Of a DNA stretch of 64,000 nucleotides, positions 15,759 to 26,900 are shown in pieces. The position numbers and the translations under genes were made by a program. Under the pieces are notes generated by a model. It had not been told where the DNA came from. It saw only the letters and a list, made by a program, of their open reading frames with translations, and did no database searches. Within the stretch, counting starts at the first letter, position 1; every line of letters starts with the position of its first letter. Origin of the DNA: Enemella evansiae (lineage in GTDB: Bacteria; Pseudomonadota; Alphaproteobacteria; Rhodobacterales; Rhodobacteraceae); the NCBI GenBank assembly GCA_017255395.1, contig JAFKDC010000002.1, positions 1 through 64,000 of the forward strand, given 5' to 3'.

Positions 15759-18167
15759 TCAGCTCAGGTACTGCGCGGCGATGCTGTCCGAGATTGCCCA
15801 AAGCTCGGACCGCAGGGTCAGGAAATCATCGGTGTCCAGAGTCTCTGGCGAGGCGACGGACAGGTCGGTGTGCAGCGTCAGGAGGGCGCGTGCCACCGGG
15901 CTAAGCTGGGTGTTGAACTGCCGGTGCGGCAGGGCAAGCTGTTGTTCGCGCAAGAGGTTCACCTGATAGACCAGAGAGATCGGGTTTTCCGGGTCCAGCG
16001 CCAGAAGGTCGATCAGCGTGTTGCGGTTGATCTCGACCGAGTAGCGGCGGCGGTGGGTCATGACGCTGTCGCCGATCTCGATGCACAGGTCGTAGCTGCC
16101 CTGCGGCGCCTCGGGCGTGGCGAAGCGGTGCAGCAGGCTGCACATCTGGATGCCGCGTTCCACGGCGCGGCCCATGGTCATGAAGCGCCAGCCCGAGAAG
16201 CGGAACATGTTGTCGTTCGAGATTCCCGCGAAGGCCGCGAGGATGCGCAGCAGGCGCCCCATGTTGCGGGCCGTGTCTTCGCCCGGGCGGCTGTCCTTGG
16301 CTATGCGGCGGACCTCTTGCGAGAGGTCGTCGAGCGCGTGCAGCCCGTCGTCGGAAAAGCGGTCGCTCACCTTGCCGGCGCAGAAGCCGGTGGCGTCCAT
16401 CAGCGTCAGCAGAGAGTCCGGCACCGGCTGGGTCGCCGGGTCCGGGGCCTTGCCGAAGGTGGCGAGGTGTTTGCCCAGCTCGCGCATCATCGGCATGGGC
16501 GCCGGCCCTGCGGTTTCCAGCCGCAGGTGATAGGCACGCAGCGCGCGGATCTGCGCATTGGCCCGTTCGACGTAGCGGCCCAGCCAGTACAGGTTGTCGG
16601 CGGCGCGCGCGGGCAGGCGGCCCGGCATCCGGCGGATGAACGGCCCCTTGCGCGTCGCCACCAGCGAGTCGAACTCGGCGGGTTTCCCGCCCGTCACCCA
16701 GACGTCGGAGACCGAGCCGCCCGCCTGCATGGCCAGCGCGGTCGGGTCCTCGGTTTTGCCGATGCGGGCGTAGCCGCCGGGCATGACGGTCCAGCCCTGC
16801 GGCGTGCGCACGGCGAAGACGCGCACCACCATCGGGCGCGGCACAAGCTGGCCGTCGATCATCGCGGGCGTCGTCGACAGGGTCACCGCCTGCTGCGCCA
16901 CCAGATCGTGGCCTTCGGCGTCCAGCCATTGACGCACCGGCGGATGCGCGGAGGAGCGGAACTTGCCGCCAAGCGCCGTGGCGCTGTCGATGTCGAAGGG
17001 CAGTTGCGTGGACATCGCGCGCCCGATCATCATTTTCTCGAAGTTGTCGCGGACGTAGGACAGCTCCTTGTCCTGGCCGCACCACCAGGTTGCGATATTG
17101 GGCAGCGCCAGCGGCGCGCCGGTCAGGGCCTGCGCGATGCGCGGCAGGAAGTCCATCAGCGCCCGCGCCTCCAGCACCCCGGACCCCAGCGCGTTGAGCA
17201 TCGACACCGAACGGTTGCGCAGCGCCCCGACGAGGCCGGGCGTGCCAAGGGTCGAGGTCTCGTCCAGTTCCAAGGGGTCGGCGGAGCGCGAGTCGAGCCT
17301 CCGCCAGAGCACGCTGACCGGCTCCAGCCCGTTGATGGTGCGCACCATCAGCTGCCCGTCGACCACGCGCAGGTCCTCGCATTCCAGCAGCAGAAAGCCG
17401 AGGTAGCGCGCGATATAGGCATGTTCGAAATAGGTATCGGTGTGCTGGCCGGGGGTCAGGATGGCGACCCGCCCGTCGCCGCCCTGCCGCAGTGCGTTCA
17501 TGGCGTCGCGGAACTCGCGGAAGAAGCCGGCAAGGCGGCGGACGTTGGCGTCGGGCATGAAGTCGTGGAAGATCCGCGCCGTGGCCATGCGGTTTTCCAG
17601 CGCGAAGCCCGCGCCGGATGGCGCCTGCGTGCGGTCGCCCAGCACCAGCCAGCCGCCGTCCGGAGACCGCCCGACCTCGAAGGCGAGGACGTGCAGGTAG
17701 TGCCCGTCGCGCGGCTGCACGCCCACCATGGGGCGCAGCCATTCCGGGTTCGAGGCCACCAGCGAGGCGGGCAGCAGCCCGCGCCGCACCAGATCGCCGG
17801 GGCCGTAGAGGTCGGCCATGACCTTTTCCAGCACCTCGGCGCGCTGCACCAGCCCGGCGGCGAGGGTGTCCCACTCTTCCTCGGCGATGATCACCGGCAG
17901 GTGGCTCAGCGGCCAGTCCCGCACCGTCGAGCCTTCGGCGGTATAGTGGCGAAAGTAGACGCCCGCGTCGCGGAGGTACTGGTCGCCCCGCTCGAAGTCC
18001 TGCGCGATCTCCGCCGGGTCGTGGCGGGCAAGGTGGGTGATCAGCGGCTCCCACCCCGGGCGGATGCTGCCATCCGCCCGCAGAAGCTCGTCCGCCACGC
18101 CCTCGGGTGGGTGGTAGCTGTCGAGCAATGTGTCCAACCCCTCCTCCAGGGTGGCGGGTTCGTCCAT
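15759..18167 (-). CDS. Circularly permuted ATP-grasp + alpha-E domain protein
   Basis: 802 residues, a fusion of what are two genes in many bacteria. Residues about 60-480 are the circularly permuted ATP-grasp type 2 domain (DUF404/DUF407), with DLYGPGDLVRRGLLPA, GDRTQAPSGAGFALENRM and EARALMDFLP. Residues about 490-800 are the alpha-E (DUF403) domain, opening ARAADNLYWLGRYVERAN. ATP-grasp ligases form amide bonds via acyl phosphates, so with two transglutaminase-fold partners this looks like a peptide-tagging or peptide-synthesis system. One base separates it from the large transglutaminase gene. Confidence 0.9.
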   Translation of the reverse strand: MDEPATLEEGLDTLLDSYHPPEGVADELLRADGSIRPGWEPLITHLARHDPAEIAQDFERGDQYLRDAGVYFRHYTAEGSTVRDWPLSHLPVIIAEEEWDTLAAGLVQRAEVLEKVMADLYGPGDLVRRGLLPASLVASNPEWLRPMVGVQPRDGHYLHVLAFEVGRSPDGGWLVLGDRTQAPSGAGFALENRMATARIFHDFMPDANVRRLAGFFREFRDAMNALRQGGDGRVAILTPGQHTDTYFEHAYIARYLGFLLLECEDLRVVDGQLMVRTINGLEPVSVLWRRLDSRSADPLELDETSTLGTPGLVGALRNRSVSMLNALGSGVLEARALMDFLPRIAQALTGAPLALPNIATWWCGQDKELSYVRDNFEKMMIGRAMSTQLPFDIDSATALGGKFRSSAHPPVRQWLDAEGHDLVAQQAVTLSTTPAMIDGQLVPRPMVVRVFAVRTPQGWTVMPGGYARIGKTEDPTALAMQAGGSVSDVWVTGGKPAEFDSLVATRKGPFIRRMPGRLPARAADNLYWLGRYVERANAQIRALRAYHLRLETAGPAPMPMMRELGKHLATFGKAPDPATQPVPDSLLTLMDATGFCAGKVSDRFSDDGLHALDDLSQEVRRIAKDSRPGEDTARNMGRLLRILAAFAGISNDNMFRFSGWRFMTMGRAVERGIQMCSLLHRFATPEAPQGSYDLCIEIGDSVMTHRRRYSVEINRNTLIDLLALDPENPISLVYQVNLLREQQLALPHRQFNTQLSPVARALLTLHTDLSVASPETLDTDDFLTLRSELWAISDSIAAQYLS

Positions 18168-18168
18168 G

Positions 18169-21100
18169 TCAGATCCCCGGCGCGCGGCGCAGGTCCAGTG
18201 TCATCGGAAATTCCGGGTGCGTCCGTTCGGTCGCGGGCCAGAAGCTGCCCGGCGTGTGACCGAACTTTTCGAAGCGCGCAAGGCGGCGGGCGTCGGCCTC
18301 GTTGGTGTTGACCGGGAAGGTGTCGTAGCTGCGCCCGCCCGGATGGGCCGCGTGATAGGTGCAGCCGCCGATGGAGCGCCCCGAATAGGTGTCGAAGATG
18401 TCGAACACCAGGTGCGCGTTGATCGGCAGCACCGGGTGCAGCGCGTCGGCCGGTTGCCACGCCTTGAAGCGCACGCCTCCCACTTTGACGCCGCTTTCGC
18501 CGGTGCCGGTCAGCGGCACGGCACGCTGGTTGCAGGTCACGATGTAGCGGTCGGGGTTCAGCGTGGTCAGCTGCACCTGCATCCGCTCGACCGAGCTGTC
18601 GGTGTAGCGCACCGTCCCGCCGATGGCGCCGCGTTCGCCCAGCACGTGCCAGGGCTCCAGCGCCTGATTGATCTGAAGGTGGACACCCTCGTATTCCACC
18701 TCTCCGGCGAAGGGGAAGCGGAACTCCTTCTGGGCCTCGTACCATTCAGGGCGGAAGTCGTAGCCGTGGTCAGAGAGGTCGCGCAGCACGTCCATGAAGT
18801 CGGCCCAGACGAAATGCGGCAGCATGAAGCGGTCGTGCAGCTGCGTACCCCAGCGCACCGGCTTGCCCTTAATCGGGGCTTTCCAGAAGCGCGCGATCAG
18901 CGCCCGGATCAGCAATTGCTGGGCGAGGCTCATGCGCGCGTCGGGCGGCATCTCGAAGCCACGGAACTCGACCAGACCCAGACGCCCGGTGGGGCCGTCG
19001 GGCGAGAACAGCTTGTCGATGCAGATCTCGGCGCGGTGGGTGTTGCCGGTCACGTCGATCAGGATGTTGCGCAGCAGGCGGTCCACCAGCCAAGGCTGCG
19101 GCTGGGGCGCGTCGTCCCACGGATCGGGGATCTGCGACAGCGCGATCTCCAACTCGTACAGCGAGTCGTGGCGGGCCTCGTCGATGCGCGGCGCCTGCGA
19201 GGTCGGCCCGATGAACATGCCGCTGAAGAGGTAGCTGAGCGAGGGATGCCTCTGCCAGTAGAGGATCAGTGACCGCATCAGGTCGGGCCTGCGCAGGAAG
19301 GGCGAGTCGTTCGGCGTCTCGCCGCCCACGACGACGTGGTTGCCGCCGCCTGTGCCGGTGTGCCGCCCGTCGATCATGAACTTGTCGGCGCCAAGACGGC
19401 TTTGCCGTGCCTCCTCGTAGACGCCATTGGTGATCGAGACGCAGTCTTCCCAGCTTGCGGCGGGGTGGACGTTGACCTCGATCACGCCGGGGTCGGGCGC
19501 CACGCGGATCACGTTCAGGCGCGGGTCCTGCGGGGGCGCGTAGCCCTCGATGTGGATGGGCAGGCCAAGCTCTTCGGCGGTGGTCTCGGCTGCGGCGATC
19601 AGGTCGAGGTAATCCTCGAGCGTCTCGACCGGCGGCATGAACAGACACAGCCGCCCGTCACGCGGTTCGATGGCGATGGCGGTGCGCACGGGCCCCTCGA
19701 AGGGATCATAGGCCTGCGCCTGCACCTCCTGCCGGGTGCCGAGGTCGCGCGCGGCGCTGACCGGCTGGCTGCGGCCCGGGGTCTGGTCGGGCTCGACCAC
19801 CTTGCCCTTGCCATCCTTGCCGCCCTTGGCCAGCCTGCGGCCCTTGGCGTCCTTGAGGGCTTTGCCGTCCTTCTTACCCTTCTTGCCGTCACCCCCGGCC
19901 TTCTCTTCGGCGGCGATGCGTTCGAGTTCCTCCATCAGGGTGCGGCGGCGTTCGGAGATATCGGCGTGGAAGTCGGGCAGATCCTCGCGCGGGACGGTGG
20001 GATCGGCGGGATAGGTATAGGGGTAGGACGAGGGCGGCACATAGGGCAGCGTGCCCAGCGGCAGGCGGAAGCCCACCGGGCTGTCGCCGGGGATCAGGTA
20101 CAGATGCCCGCGCCGGGTCTGCCACTTCTCCGACCGCCAGCGGCGGCCCGTGGACTTGGATTGCCAGCGCTGGATCGGCAGGACGAAGCCCGAGGCCGTG
20201 GTCAGTCCCCGCTCGAAGACCCGCGCGATGCGCGCCCGCGCCTCGGGGTCCTTCAGGCGCGAGTCCTCGGGCGTGACGTTCAGCGGCAGGTCGGATTCCT
20301 TCAAGATCCACTCTGCCGGGTCCTCGTAGGCGGGCAGAGTGTAGTCCTCCTCCAGCCCGAGGTTGCCCGCGAAGGTCTTCATGAACTGCCCGGCCTGTTC
20401 GGCAGTGGCGTCCTTGGCGGTCTCGCGGGCGATCAGCGCGGGGTTCTTCCAGACCGGCTGGCCGTCGCGGCGCCAGAACAGCGAGAAGGTCCAGCGCGGC
20501 AGGGTCTCGCCCGGATACCACTTGCCCTGACCGTAATGCAGGAAGCCGCCGGGCGCGAAGCGGTCGCGCAAGCGGCGGATCAGGTCGTCGGCCAGCCCGC
20601 GCTTCATGGGGCCGACGGCGGCGGTGTTCCACTCGCCGCTTTCGAAGTCGTCGATCGACACGAAGGTCGGCTCGCCGCCCATGGTCAGGCGCATGTCCTC
20701 CTTCGCCATCTCGGCATCGACCTTTTGCCCCAGCGCATCCAGCGCCTGCCAGCTTTCCTCGGAGAAGGGCTTGGTGATGCGCGGATGTTCGGCGACGCGG
20801 TTGACCGTCATGGCGAAGTCGAAGTCGGTTTTGGTGTCCTTGTGCCCGGAAAAACCGCCGACGATGGGGGCCGCGTTGGAATAATGCGGCGTGGCGGCCA
20901 GCGGGATATGGCTTTCGCCGGTCAGCAGGCCGGAGGTCGGGTCAAGGCCGATCCAGCCCGCGCCGGGCAGGTAGACCTCGCACCACGCGTGCAGGTCGGT
21001 GAAGTCGTGGTCGGTGCCCGAGGGGCCGTCCAGCGCCTCGAGATCCGGCTTCAGCTGGATCAAGTAGCCCGAGACGAAGCGCGTGGCGAAACCCAGATGC

Positions 21101-21675
21101 CGCAAGAGGTGGATCAGCAGCCAGGATGTGTCGCGGCAGGACCCCGACCCCTTCTCCAGCGTCTCTTCCGGCGTCTGCACGCCCGGCTCCATGCGGATCA
21201 GGTAGTCGATGTGTTGTTCGAGCTTGGCGTTCACGTCGACGAGGAAATCGACCGTGCCCATGGTCTTGCGCGGGATGCCCTTGAGGTAGGTCTGGAACTT
21301 CGGGCCGAACTCTTCAGTCTTGCGGTAGACCGCAACATCGCCCGCGATCTCTTCGGGGTAGGTGAAGGGCCAGTCCTTGGCCATATCCTCGAGGAAGAAG
21401 TCGAAAGGGTTGTAGACGGTCATGTCGGCGACCAGATCGACCTCGATCCGGAATTCGGTCACCGGCTCGGGGAAGACGAAGCGCGCCAGCCAGTTGCCGT
21501 AGATGTCCTGCTGGTGATTGACGAAATGCCCCTCGGGGCCAACCTTCAGCGAATGCGAGATGACGCGGGTGCGCGAATGCGGCGCCGGGCGCAGGCGGAT
21601 GATCTGCGGGCTCAGCCTGACCGGGCGGTCGTACTTGTAATGCGTGAGGTGGCGAATGCCTGCAGTGATGGCCAT
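18169..21675 (-). CDS. Large transglutaminase / DUF2126 family protein
   Basis: 1168 residues. N-terminal transglutaminase region (1-250) with Cys180 ([10 protein letters not shown]), His229 (DLHAWCEVY) and Asp245 (GLDPTSG) followed by a DUF2126 part with [19 protein letters not shown] and the repeated phrase [10 protein letters not shown] lysine-rich low-complexity stretch ([17 protein letters not shown], about residue 610) links the two halves. The start at 21675 gives [15 protein letters not shown], the usual N-terminus, with AGGAGA upstream. First gene of the operon with ATP-grasp/alpha-E and the small transglutaminase. Confidence 0.9.
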   Translation of the reverse strand: MAITAGIRHLTHYKYDRPVRLSPQIIRLRPAPHSRTRVISHSLKVGPEGHFVNHQQDIYGNWLARFVFPEPVTEFRIEVDLVADMTVYNPFDFFLEDMAKDWPFTYPEEIAGDVAVYRKTEEFGPKFQTYLKGIPRKTMGTVDFLVDVNAKLEQHIDYLIRMEPGVQTPEETLEKGSGSCRDTSWLLIHLLRHLGFATRFVSGYLIQLKPDLEALDGPSGTDHDFTDLHAWCEVYLPGAGWIGLDPTSGLLTGESHIPLAATPHYSNAAPIVGGFSGHKDTKTDFDFAMTVNRVAEHPRITKPFSEESWQALDALGQKVDAEMAKEDMRLTMGGEPTFVSIDDFESGEWNTAAVGPMKRGLADDLIRRLRDRFAPGGFLHYGQGKWYPGETLPRWTFSLFWRRDGQPVWKNPALIARETAKDATAEQAGQFMKTFAGNLGLEEDYTLPAYEDPAEWILKESDLPLNVTPEDSRLKDPEARARIARVFERGLTTASGFVLPIQRWQSKSTGRRWRSEKWQTRRGHLYLIPGDSPVGFRLPLGTLPYVPPSSYPYTYPADPTVPREDLPDFHADISERRRTLMEELERIAAEEKAGGDGKKGKKDGKALKDAKGRRLAKGGKDGKGKVVEPDQTPGRSQPVSAARDLGTRQEVQAQAYDPFEGPVRTAIAIEPRDGRLCLFMPPVETLEDYLDLIAAAETTAEELGLPIHIEGYAPPQDPRLNVIRVAPDPGVIEVNVHPAASWEDCVSITNGVYEEARQSRLGADKFMIDGRHTGTGGGNHVVVGGETPNDSPFLRRPDLMRSLILYWQRHPSLSYLFSGMFIGPTSQAPRIDEARHDSLYELEIALSQIPDPWDDAPQPQPWLVDRLLRNILIDVTGNTHRAEICIDKLFSPDGPTGRLGLVEFRGFEMPPDARMSLAQQLLIRALIARFWKAPIKGKPVRWGTQLHDRFMLPHFVWADFMDVLRDLSDHGYDFRPEWYEAQKEFRFPFAGEVEYEGVHLQINQALEPWHVLGERGAIGGTVRYTDSSVERMQVQLTTLNPDRYIVTCNQRAVPLTGTGESGVKVGGVRFKAWQPADALHPVLPINAHLVFDIFDTYSGRSIGGCTYHAAHPGGRSYDTFPVNTNEADARRLARFEKFGHTPGSFWPATERTHPEFPMTLDLRRAPGI

Positions 21676-22060
21676 CGGGTGTCCGTTTCTCCTGTCCCCC
21701 AAGGATAGAGCGCGGAAGGGCCCCTGTGTAAACCCGCAGGGCGTGGGCAGTGCGGGGGGAGCGGCCCTTGGGGAGGCAGACGGGCGAGCCCGGTGCCTGT
21801 TTCTTGTGCAGGCGGGTGGCCGGTGTCCCGGGCGGTCGTGGCGGTGTTGCGCGACGGGGCCGGAACGGCCTTACTCGCGCCCCCGAATGTCGCGCCGCGG
21901 GAAACAATCCTTCCGACAGCGGCCGCAGGGCAGAAAGGCCGTTCCCCGCGCCCGCCTGCAAGGTCTTGACGAAACCGTGAAGCGGGCACCCAGATATGCG
22001 CGCAAAAGCGCCGGAAACCCCCTTTTGCCCTTTGCCGTGGCGTGACATGGTTTAGGGTGA
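21676..22060. other. 385-bp divergent intergenic region
   Basis: Separates the transglutaminase operon from tamA and must hold both promoters. The only clear structure is an 11-bp perfect inverted repeat, GGAACGGCCTT at 21862-21872 and its complement at 21935-21945, 62 bases apart; the arm is the same as in the palindrome at 14791. No gene is credible. Confidence 0.6.
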
Positions 22061-23905
22061 ATGCGACTGGGGAAAACAATCCGAACAACGGACGGGACAT
22101 GCATGTGGGGTAAACGCGCGGCTGTGGCGCTTGTGGTCATGGGTCTTGGCGGCCAGGGTCAGGCTCTGGACAATCTGGAATTTCGCCTTGTCGGGCAAAA
22201 GAACGACGAGCTTGTCGGGGCGCTGCGCGGTGCCTCCCTTTTGGCGGACCTGCAGTCCCGCGATATCGACGACACCCCCGACATCCTCTCTGCGGCGCAG
22301 GGCGATTATGCCCGCCTTGTCGAAACGCTCTATGCGCTGGGCTACTACTCCGCCGTCGTGAATATCCGCGTCGACGGGCGCGAGGCGGCCGAGATTTCGC
22401 CGCTTTCCGTCCCGGCGCGCATTTCGAACGTGACGGTGACGGTCGAGCCGCGCTCTGCCTTCACCTTCGGGCGCGCCGATATCGCGCCGCTGGCGCATGG
22501 CCGCGACCGGCCCGAGGGTTTCAGAACCGGCCAGCCCGCGCTGGCGACCGTGGTGCGTGACGCGGCCAGCGGCGCCATCGACGGCTGGCGCGAGGAGGGC
22601 CACGCCAAGGCCGATCTGGCCGGGCAGGACATCGCCGCGCGCCACCGCGAGTCGCAACTGGACGTGACGCTTCGGGTCGATCCCGGCCAGAAGCTGAGTT
22701 TCGGCGACGTGATCGTGACCTCTGACAGCGCGGTGAAGGCGCCGCGCATCCGCCAGATCGCGGGCATCCCGCGCGGCGAGACCTTTTCACCGGACGATGT
22801 CGAGAAGGCGGCAGAGCGCCTGCGCGCCACCGGCACCTTTCGCTCGGTCCAGGTGACGGAATCCGAGACCGTGAATCCCGATGCCTCGATGGATATCTTC
22901 ATCGAGGTGGTCGACCAGAAGCCGCGCCGCTTCGGCGCCGGGCTGGAGCTGTCGTCGAACGAAGGGCTGGCGGTCTCTGCCTTCTGGCTGCACCGCAATT
23001 TCCTTGGCGGGGCCGAGCGGTTCCGCGTTGACGGGCAGGCGCGCCAGCTTGGCAATGTCGGCGGGCAGAAGCCCGACTACCAGATCACCGCCCGGCTGGA
23101 ACGGCCCGCCGTCTATGGCCCCGACACGCTGGCCTATCTTTTCACCGACCTCGAATACGAGGAAGAGCCCGACTACATCTCGCGCAAGTTCGAGATCGGC
23201 ATCGGCGCCTCGCGCGAGTTCTCGGACCAGGTGACCGGGGATCTCGGCATCACCTACATGCGCTCGCGGGTGACGGACCTCTACCTGCCGGGCGAACCGA
23301 CGCGCGTGCTGAACGTGCTCAGCGTCCCGGCCTCGCTGACCGTGGACCGCCGCGACGACCCCCTGAACGCGACCGAGGGCTTTTACCTCAAGGTCGAGGC
23401 AGAGCCCTTCTACATGCTCAACGACGACCAGCCCGGCGCGCGGGTGTCGCTGGACACGCGCGGCTACCGCGCCTTCGGCGAGGCGCAGGCCGTGGTGCTG
23501 GCGGGGCGGTTGCAACTGGGCTCTCTGGTCGGACCGGACGCCGCCGATGCCCCGCCGAACGACCTGTATTACTCCGGCGGCGGCGGCACCGTGCGCGGTC
23601 ATCCCTACCAGTCGCTCGACGTCGACTATGGCGGCAACAGCCTTGGCGGGCGCAGCTTCGTCGCGCTCTCGACAGAACTGCGCGTCGACGTGACCGACAA
23701 GATCGGCGTCGTGGGGTTCTTCGACACCGGCTACGTCGGCCCTGAAAGCTTCTACGACGGCAGCGGCGACTGGCATTCCGGTGCCGGGCTGGGGCTGCGT
23801 TACGACACCCCCGTGGGTCCGATCCGCTTCGACGTGGCCGGGCCGGTGCAGGGCGATACCGGCGACGGGGTTCAGATCTATATCGGGATCGGGCAGGCCT
23901 TCTGA
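22061..23905 (+). CDS. tamA: TamA, outer-membrane translocation/assembly subunit
   Basis: 614-residue Omp85/BamA-superfamily protein. POTRA domains occupy the first ~300 residues and a 16-strand beta barrel the rest, with the lid-lock motif GTVRGHPY (VRG) near residue 510 and a terminal aromatic strand ending QAF. With TamB it forms the translocation and assembly module linking inner and outer membranes, implicated in autotransporter assembly and lipid transport. A signal peptide starts at the second ATG (22103, MWGKRAAVALVVMGLGG); the true start may be there rather than at 22061. The next gene overlaps its stop by one base, as is typical of tamAB. Confidence 0.9.
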   Translation: MRLGKTIRTTDGTCMWGKRAAVALVVMGLGGQGQALDNLEFRLVGQKNDELVGALRGASLLADLQSRDIDDTPDILSAAQGDYARLVETLYALGYYSAVVNIRVDGREAAEISPLSVPARISNVTVTVEPRSAFTFGRADIAPLAHGRDRPEGFRTGQPALATVVRDAASGAIDGWREEGHAKADLAGQDIAARHRESQLDVTLRVDPGQKLSFGDVIVTSDSAVKAPRIRQIAGIPRGETFSPDDVEKAAERLRATGTFRSVQVTESETVNPDASMDIFIEVVDQKPRRFGAGLELSSNEGLAVSAFWLHRNFLGGAERFRVDGQARQLGNVGGQKPDYQITARLERPAVYGPDTLAYLFTDLEYEEEPDYISRKFEIGIGASREFSDQVTGDLGITYMRSRVTDLYLPGEPTRVLNVLSVPASLTVDRRDDPLNATEGFYLKVEAEPFYMLNDDQPGARVSLDTRGYRAFGEAQAVVLAGRLQLGSLVGPDAADAPPNDLYYSGGGGTVRGHPYQSLDVDYGGNSLGGRSFVALSTELRVDVTDKIGVVGFFDTGYVGPESFYDGSGDWHSGAGLGLRYDTPVGPIRFDVAGPVQGDTGDGVQIYIGIGQAF

Positions 23906-26900
23906 TGACTTACCTTGTGCGCGTTTTCACGCTTTTCATGGCAGTTTGCCTGCCGGTCACGCTGTCTGCGCAGGACAGTGAATCGGACCGCGGCTTCATC
24001 CAGGGCCTGCTGGAGGACGCGCTCTCGGGCGAGGGCCGCAGCGTCCGCATCGTGGGCTTCGCCGGCGCGCTGAGTTCGCGCGCGACCATCGAGGAAATCA
24101 CCGTCAGCGACCCGGACGGCATCTGGCTGACCATCTCGGACGTGGCGATGACGTGGAACCGCTCCGCGCTGCTGCGCGGGGCCATCGACATCGAGGAAAT
24201 CTCTGCCGGGCAGATCGACCTGCCGCGCCTGCCCTTGCCCGCCGAAGGAGAAATCCCGACGCCCGAGGCCTCGGTGCCCTTTGCCCTGCCGGACCTGCCC
24301 GTCTCGGTCAACCTCGAAGAGCTGTCGCTGGCGCGGGTCAATCTTGGCGAAGGGCTGTTCGGAGAAGCGGCATCGCTGTCCGTCGCGGGCTCGGCTGAAC
24401 TGTCTGGCGGCGAGGGGCAGGCGGACCTGCAGGTCCAGCGGCTGGACAAGGGCGGCGAGATCGCCTTTCGCGGCGCTTACAGCAACACCTCGCGGGTGCT
24501 GGGGCTGACCCTTTCGGTGCAGGAACCCGAAGAGGGCATCGTCGTCAACCTGCTGAACCTGCCGGGGCGGCCCTCGCTGGCGCTGACGCTGGAGGGCAAC
24601 AGCCCGATCGACAATTTCGATGCGCAGCTACAGCTGGCCACCGACGGGCAGGAACGCCTTGCGGGCAACGTGATCCTGCGCGCCGATGCCGAGACGGACG
24701 CGCGCCGCTTCCGTGTCGATATCGGCGGCGACATCGCGCCTGTCGTGGCCCCGGCCTACCGTGACTTCCTCGGTGACGAGGTGCGGCTGGTGGCCGAGGT
24801 CGCGCAGGGCGCCGACGGGCGTGTCGCGCTGAACGAGCTGGAGCTGAGCGCGCAGGCCCTGACCCTGACCGGAGAGGCGGCCATCGGGGCCGACGGCTGG
24901 CCCGAGACGCTGGACCTTCAGGGCCGCATCGTGCCGCCCTCGGGCGACGAGGTGCTGCTGCCGGTTTCCGGCGCCGACACCTACGTGCAGTCCGCCACCC
25001 TGTCGGGCACCTTCGACGCCAGCGCGGGCAATGGCTGGCGGCTGGAGGCGCGTGTCGCGGGCCTGCGCCAGCCGGCGATGCAGATCGACACCCTGTCGCT
25101 GACCGGCGGCGGCGAGATCTCGCGCCAGACCAACCGCGTCGACGGGTCGCTTGCCCTGAACGCCTCGGGTCTGGATCTGACGGATGCGGCGCTGGCGCAG
25201 GCGGTCGGCAACAGCCTGCGCGGCGCGCTGCGGTTCGACTGGCAGCCGGGATCGCCGCTGATCCTTGACGAGATCGACCTTGCGGGCGGCGACTACGGCG
25301 TGACCGGCGCCGTCACCGTCTCGGCGCTGGACACGCTCAATCCCATCGTTTCGCCCGACATCACCCTGCGCACCGAAGACCTGTCGCGCTTCGCCGCGCT
25401 GGCGGGGCTGGCGCTTTCGGGCGGGGCCGAACTGGGCATCGACGGCGGGCTCGAGCCGCGCTCGGGGGCCTTCGACATCGATGTGCGCGGCACCACGCGC
25501 GACCTGGCGCTTGGCATCCCGCAGGCGGATACGCTGCTGGCGGGTGTTGGGTCCGTTGCGCTTCAGGCGCGGCGCAACGAAGAGGGCCTCGTGGTCGATC
25601 CGCTGCGGATCGCCACGCGGGCGGCAGAGATCAACGGCACCGCGCGCCTTGCCTCGGGCGCCAGCACGGCACGGCTGGACGCGGTCATCAACGAGACCGG
25701 CGACGTGCTGCCCGGTCTCTCGGGGGCTTCGACGCTGGTCGCAACGCTGGGCCAGACCGGCGACAGTTTCGATATCGACGCCGACGTGACGATCCCCGGC
25801 GCGGCGCGCGTCAACTACGTGGGCAATATCCAGACCAACCTGCCGCTGGGCATGCAGATCGCCGGGCGGGTCGAGGCCATGGTCACGCGGCTGGGCGCCT
25901 TTTCCGAGCTGGTGGGGCGCGACCTTGGCGGGTCCGCCGAACTGGTGATCGAGGGCACGGGCAACCCGCAGGCCCTGACCTTCGACCTGACCGCCAATGG
26001 CACCACGCGGGACGTAGAGGTGCAGATCCCGGCGGTGGATTCCCTGCTGGCGGGGCAGAATGGCATCCGCTTCATGGGCAGCCGCACGGACACCGGCCGG
26101 ATGGAGATCACCCGGCTGGAGATCGACGGCGCCACCGATGCCTCCTTCGCGGGGATCGTGACGGGCGACAGCCTTGAAACGCTGGACGTGGACGGACGCC
26201 TGACCGCCTCTGTGCCGGACCTCGCGCGCTTTTCCGGCGTGACCGGGCGGCCGATGTCGGGGGCCGCCTCGGTGGACCTGACGGTGGACGGGCCGGTGAT
26301 GCAGGGGCCGCTGACGGTGACGGGCAATGCCACGGCGCAGGACGCGGTGCTGGGGCTCGAGGCCATCGACCCGGTGCTGCAAGGGGCAACCCGGATCGAC
26401 CTCGATGCCGCCCGGGCCGAAGACGGCACGATCACCGTCACCCGGCTGCAGACCCAGGGCGCGGCCAATGCCAGCTTTACCGGCACCGTTGCGGGCTTCG
26501 ACCCGCAGGCGCCGGGCGATCTGGACGACCTCGCCGTGGATGGGCGCCTGACGGCGGATGTGCCGCAACTCTCGCGGTTTTCGCGGCTGGCCGGGCGCGA
26601 TCTGGCGGGCTCTGCCTCGGCGGATGTGACGGCACAGGGGCAGGTGCTGGAGGGGCCGCTTTCGGTCGAGGCCATCGCCACGGCGCGCGGCGTCGCCATC
26701 GGCATGGGTCAGGTGGATTCGCTTCTGGGTGGCGAGACGCGCCTTGATCTGAAGGGCAGCCGCGACGCGGCGGGTGTCTATACGGTCGAGCGGTTGCAGA
26801 CCTCGGGGGCGGTCAATGCCACTTACAACGGCACCCTGCAGGTGGCCGAGGGCGATGCCGCGCTGGATGGTTCTCTTGTCGGTGACATTCCCAACCTCGC

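Noticed and set aside
13788-18311. A 1507-residue open frame on the plus strand antisense to the HDAC-like and transglutaminase genes
   Set aside because: Low-complexity Arg/Gly/His-rich composition and no domain; it mirrors well-supported minus-strand genes and arises from high GC.
21862-21945. Attenuator in the tamA leader
   Set aside because: The 11-bp arms are 62 bases apart with no terminator tail, so an RNA attenuator is not supported.
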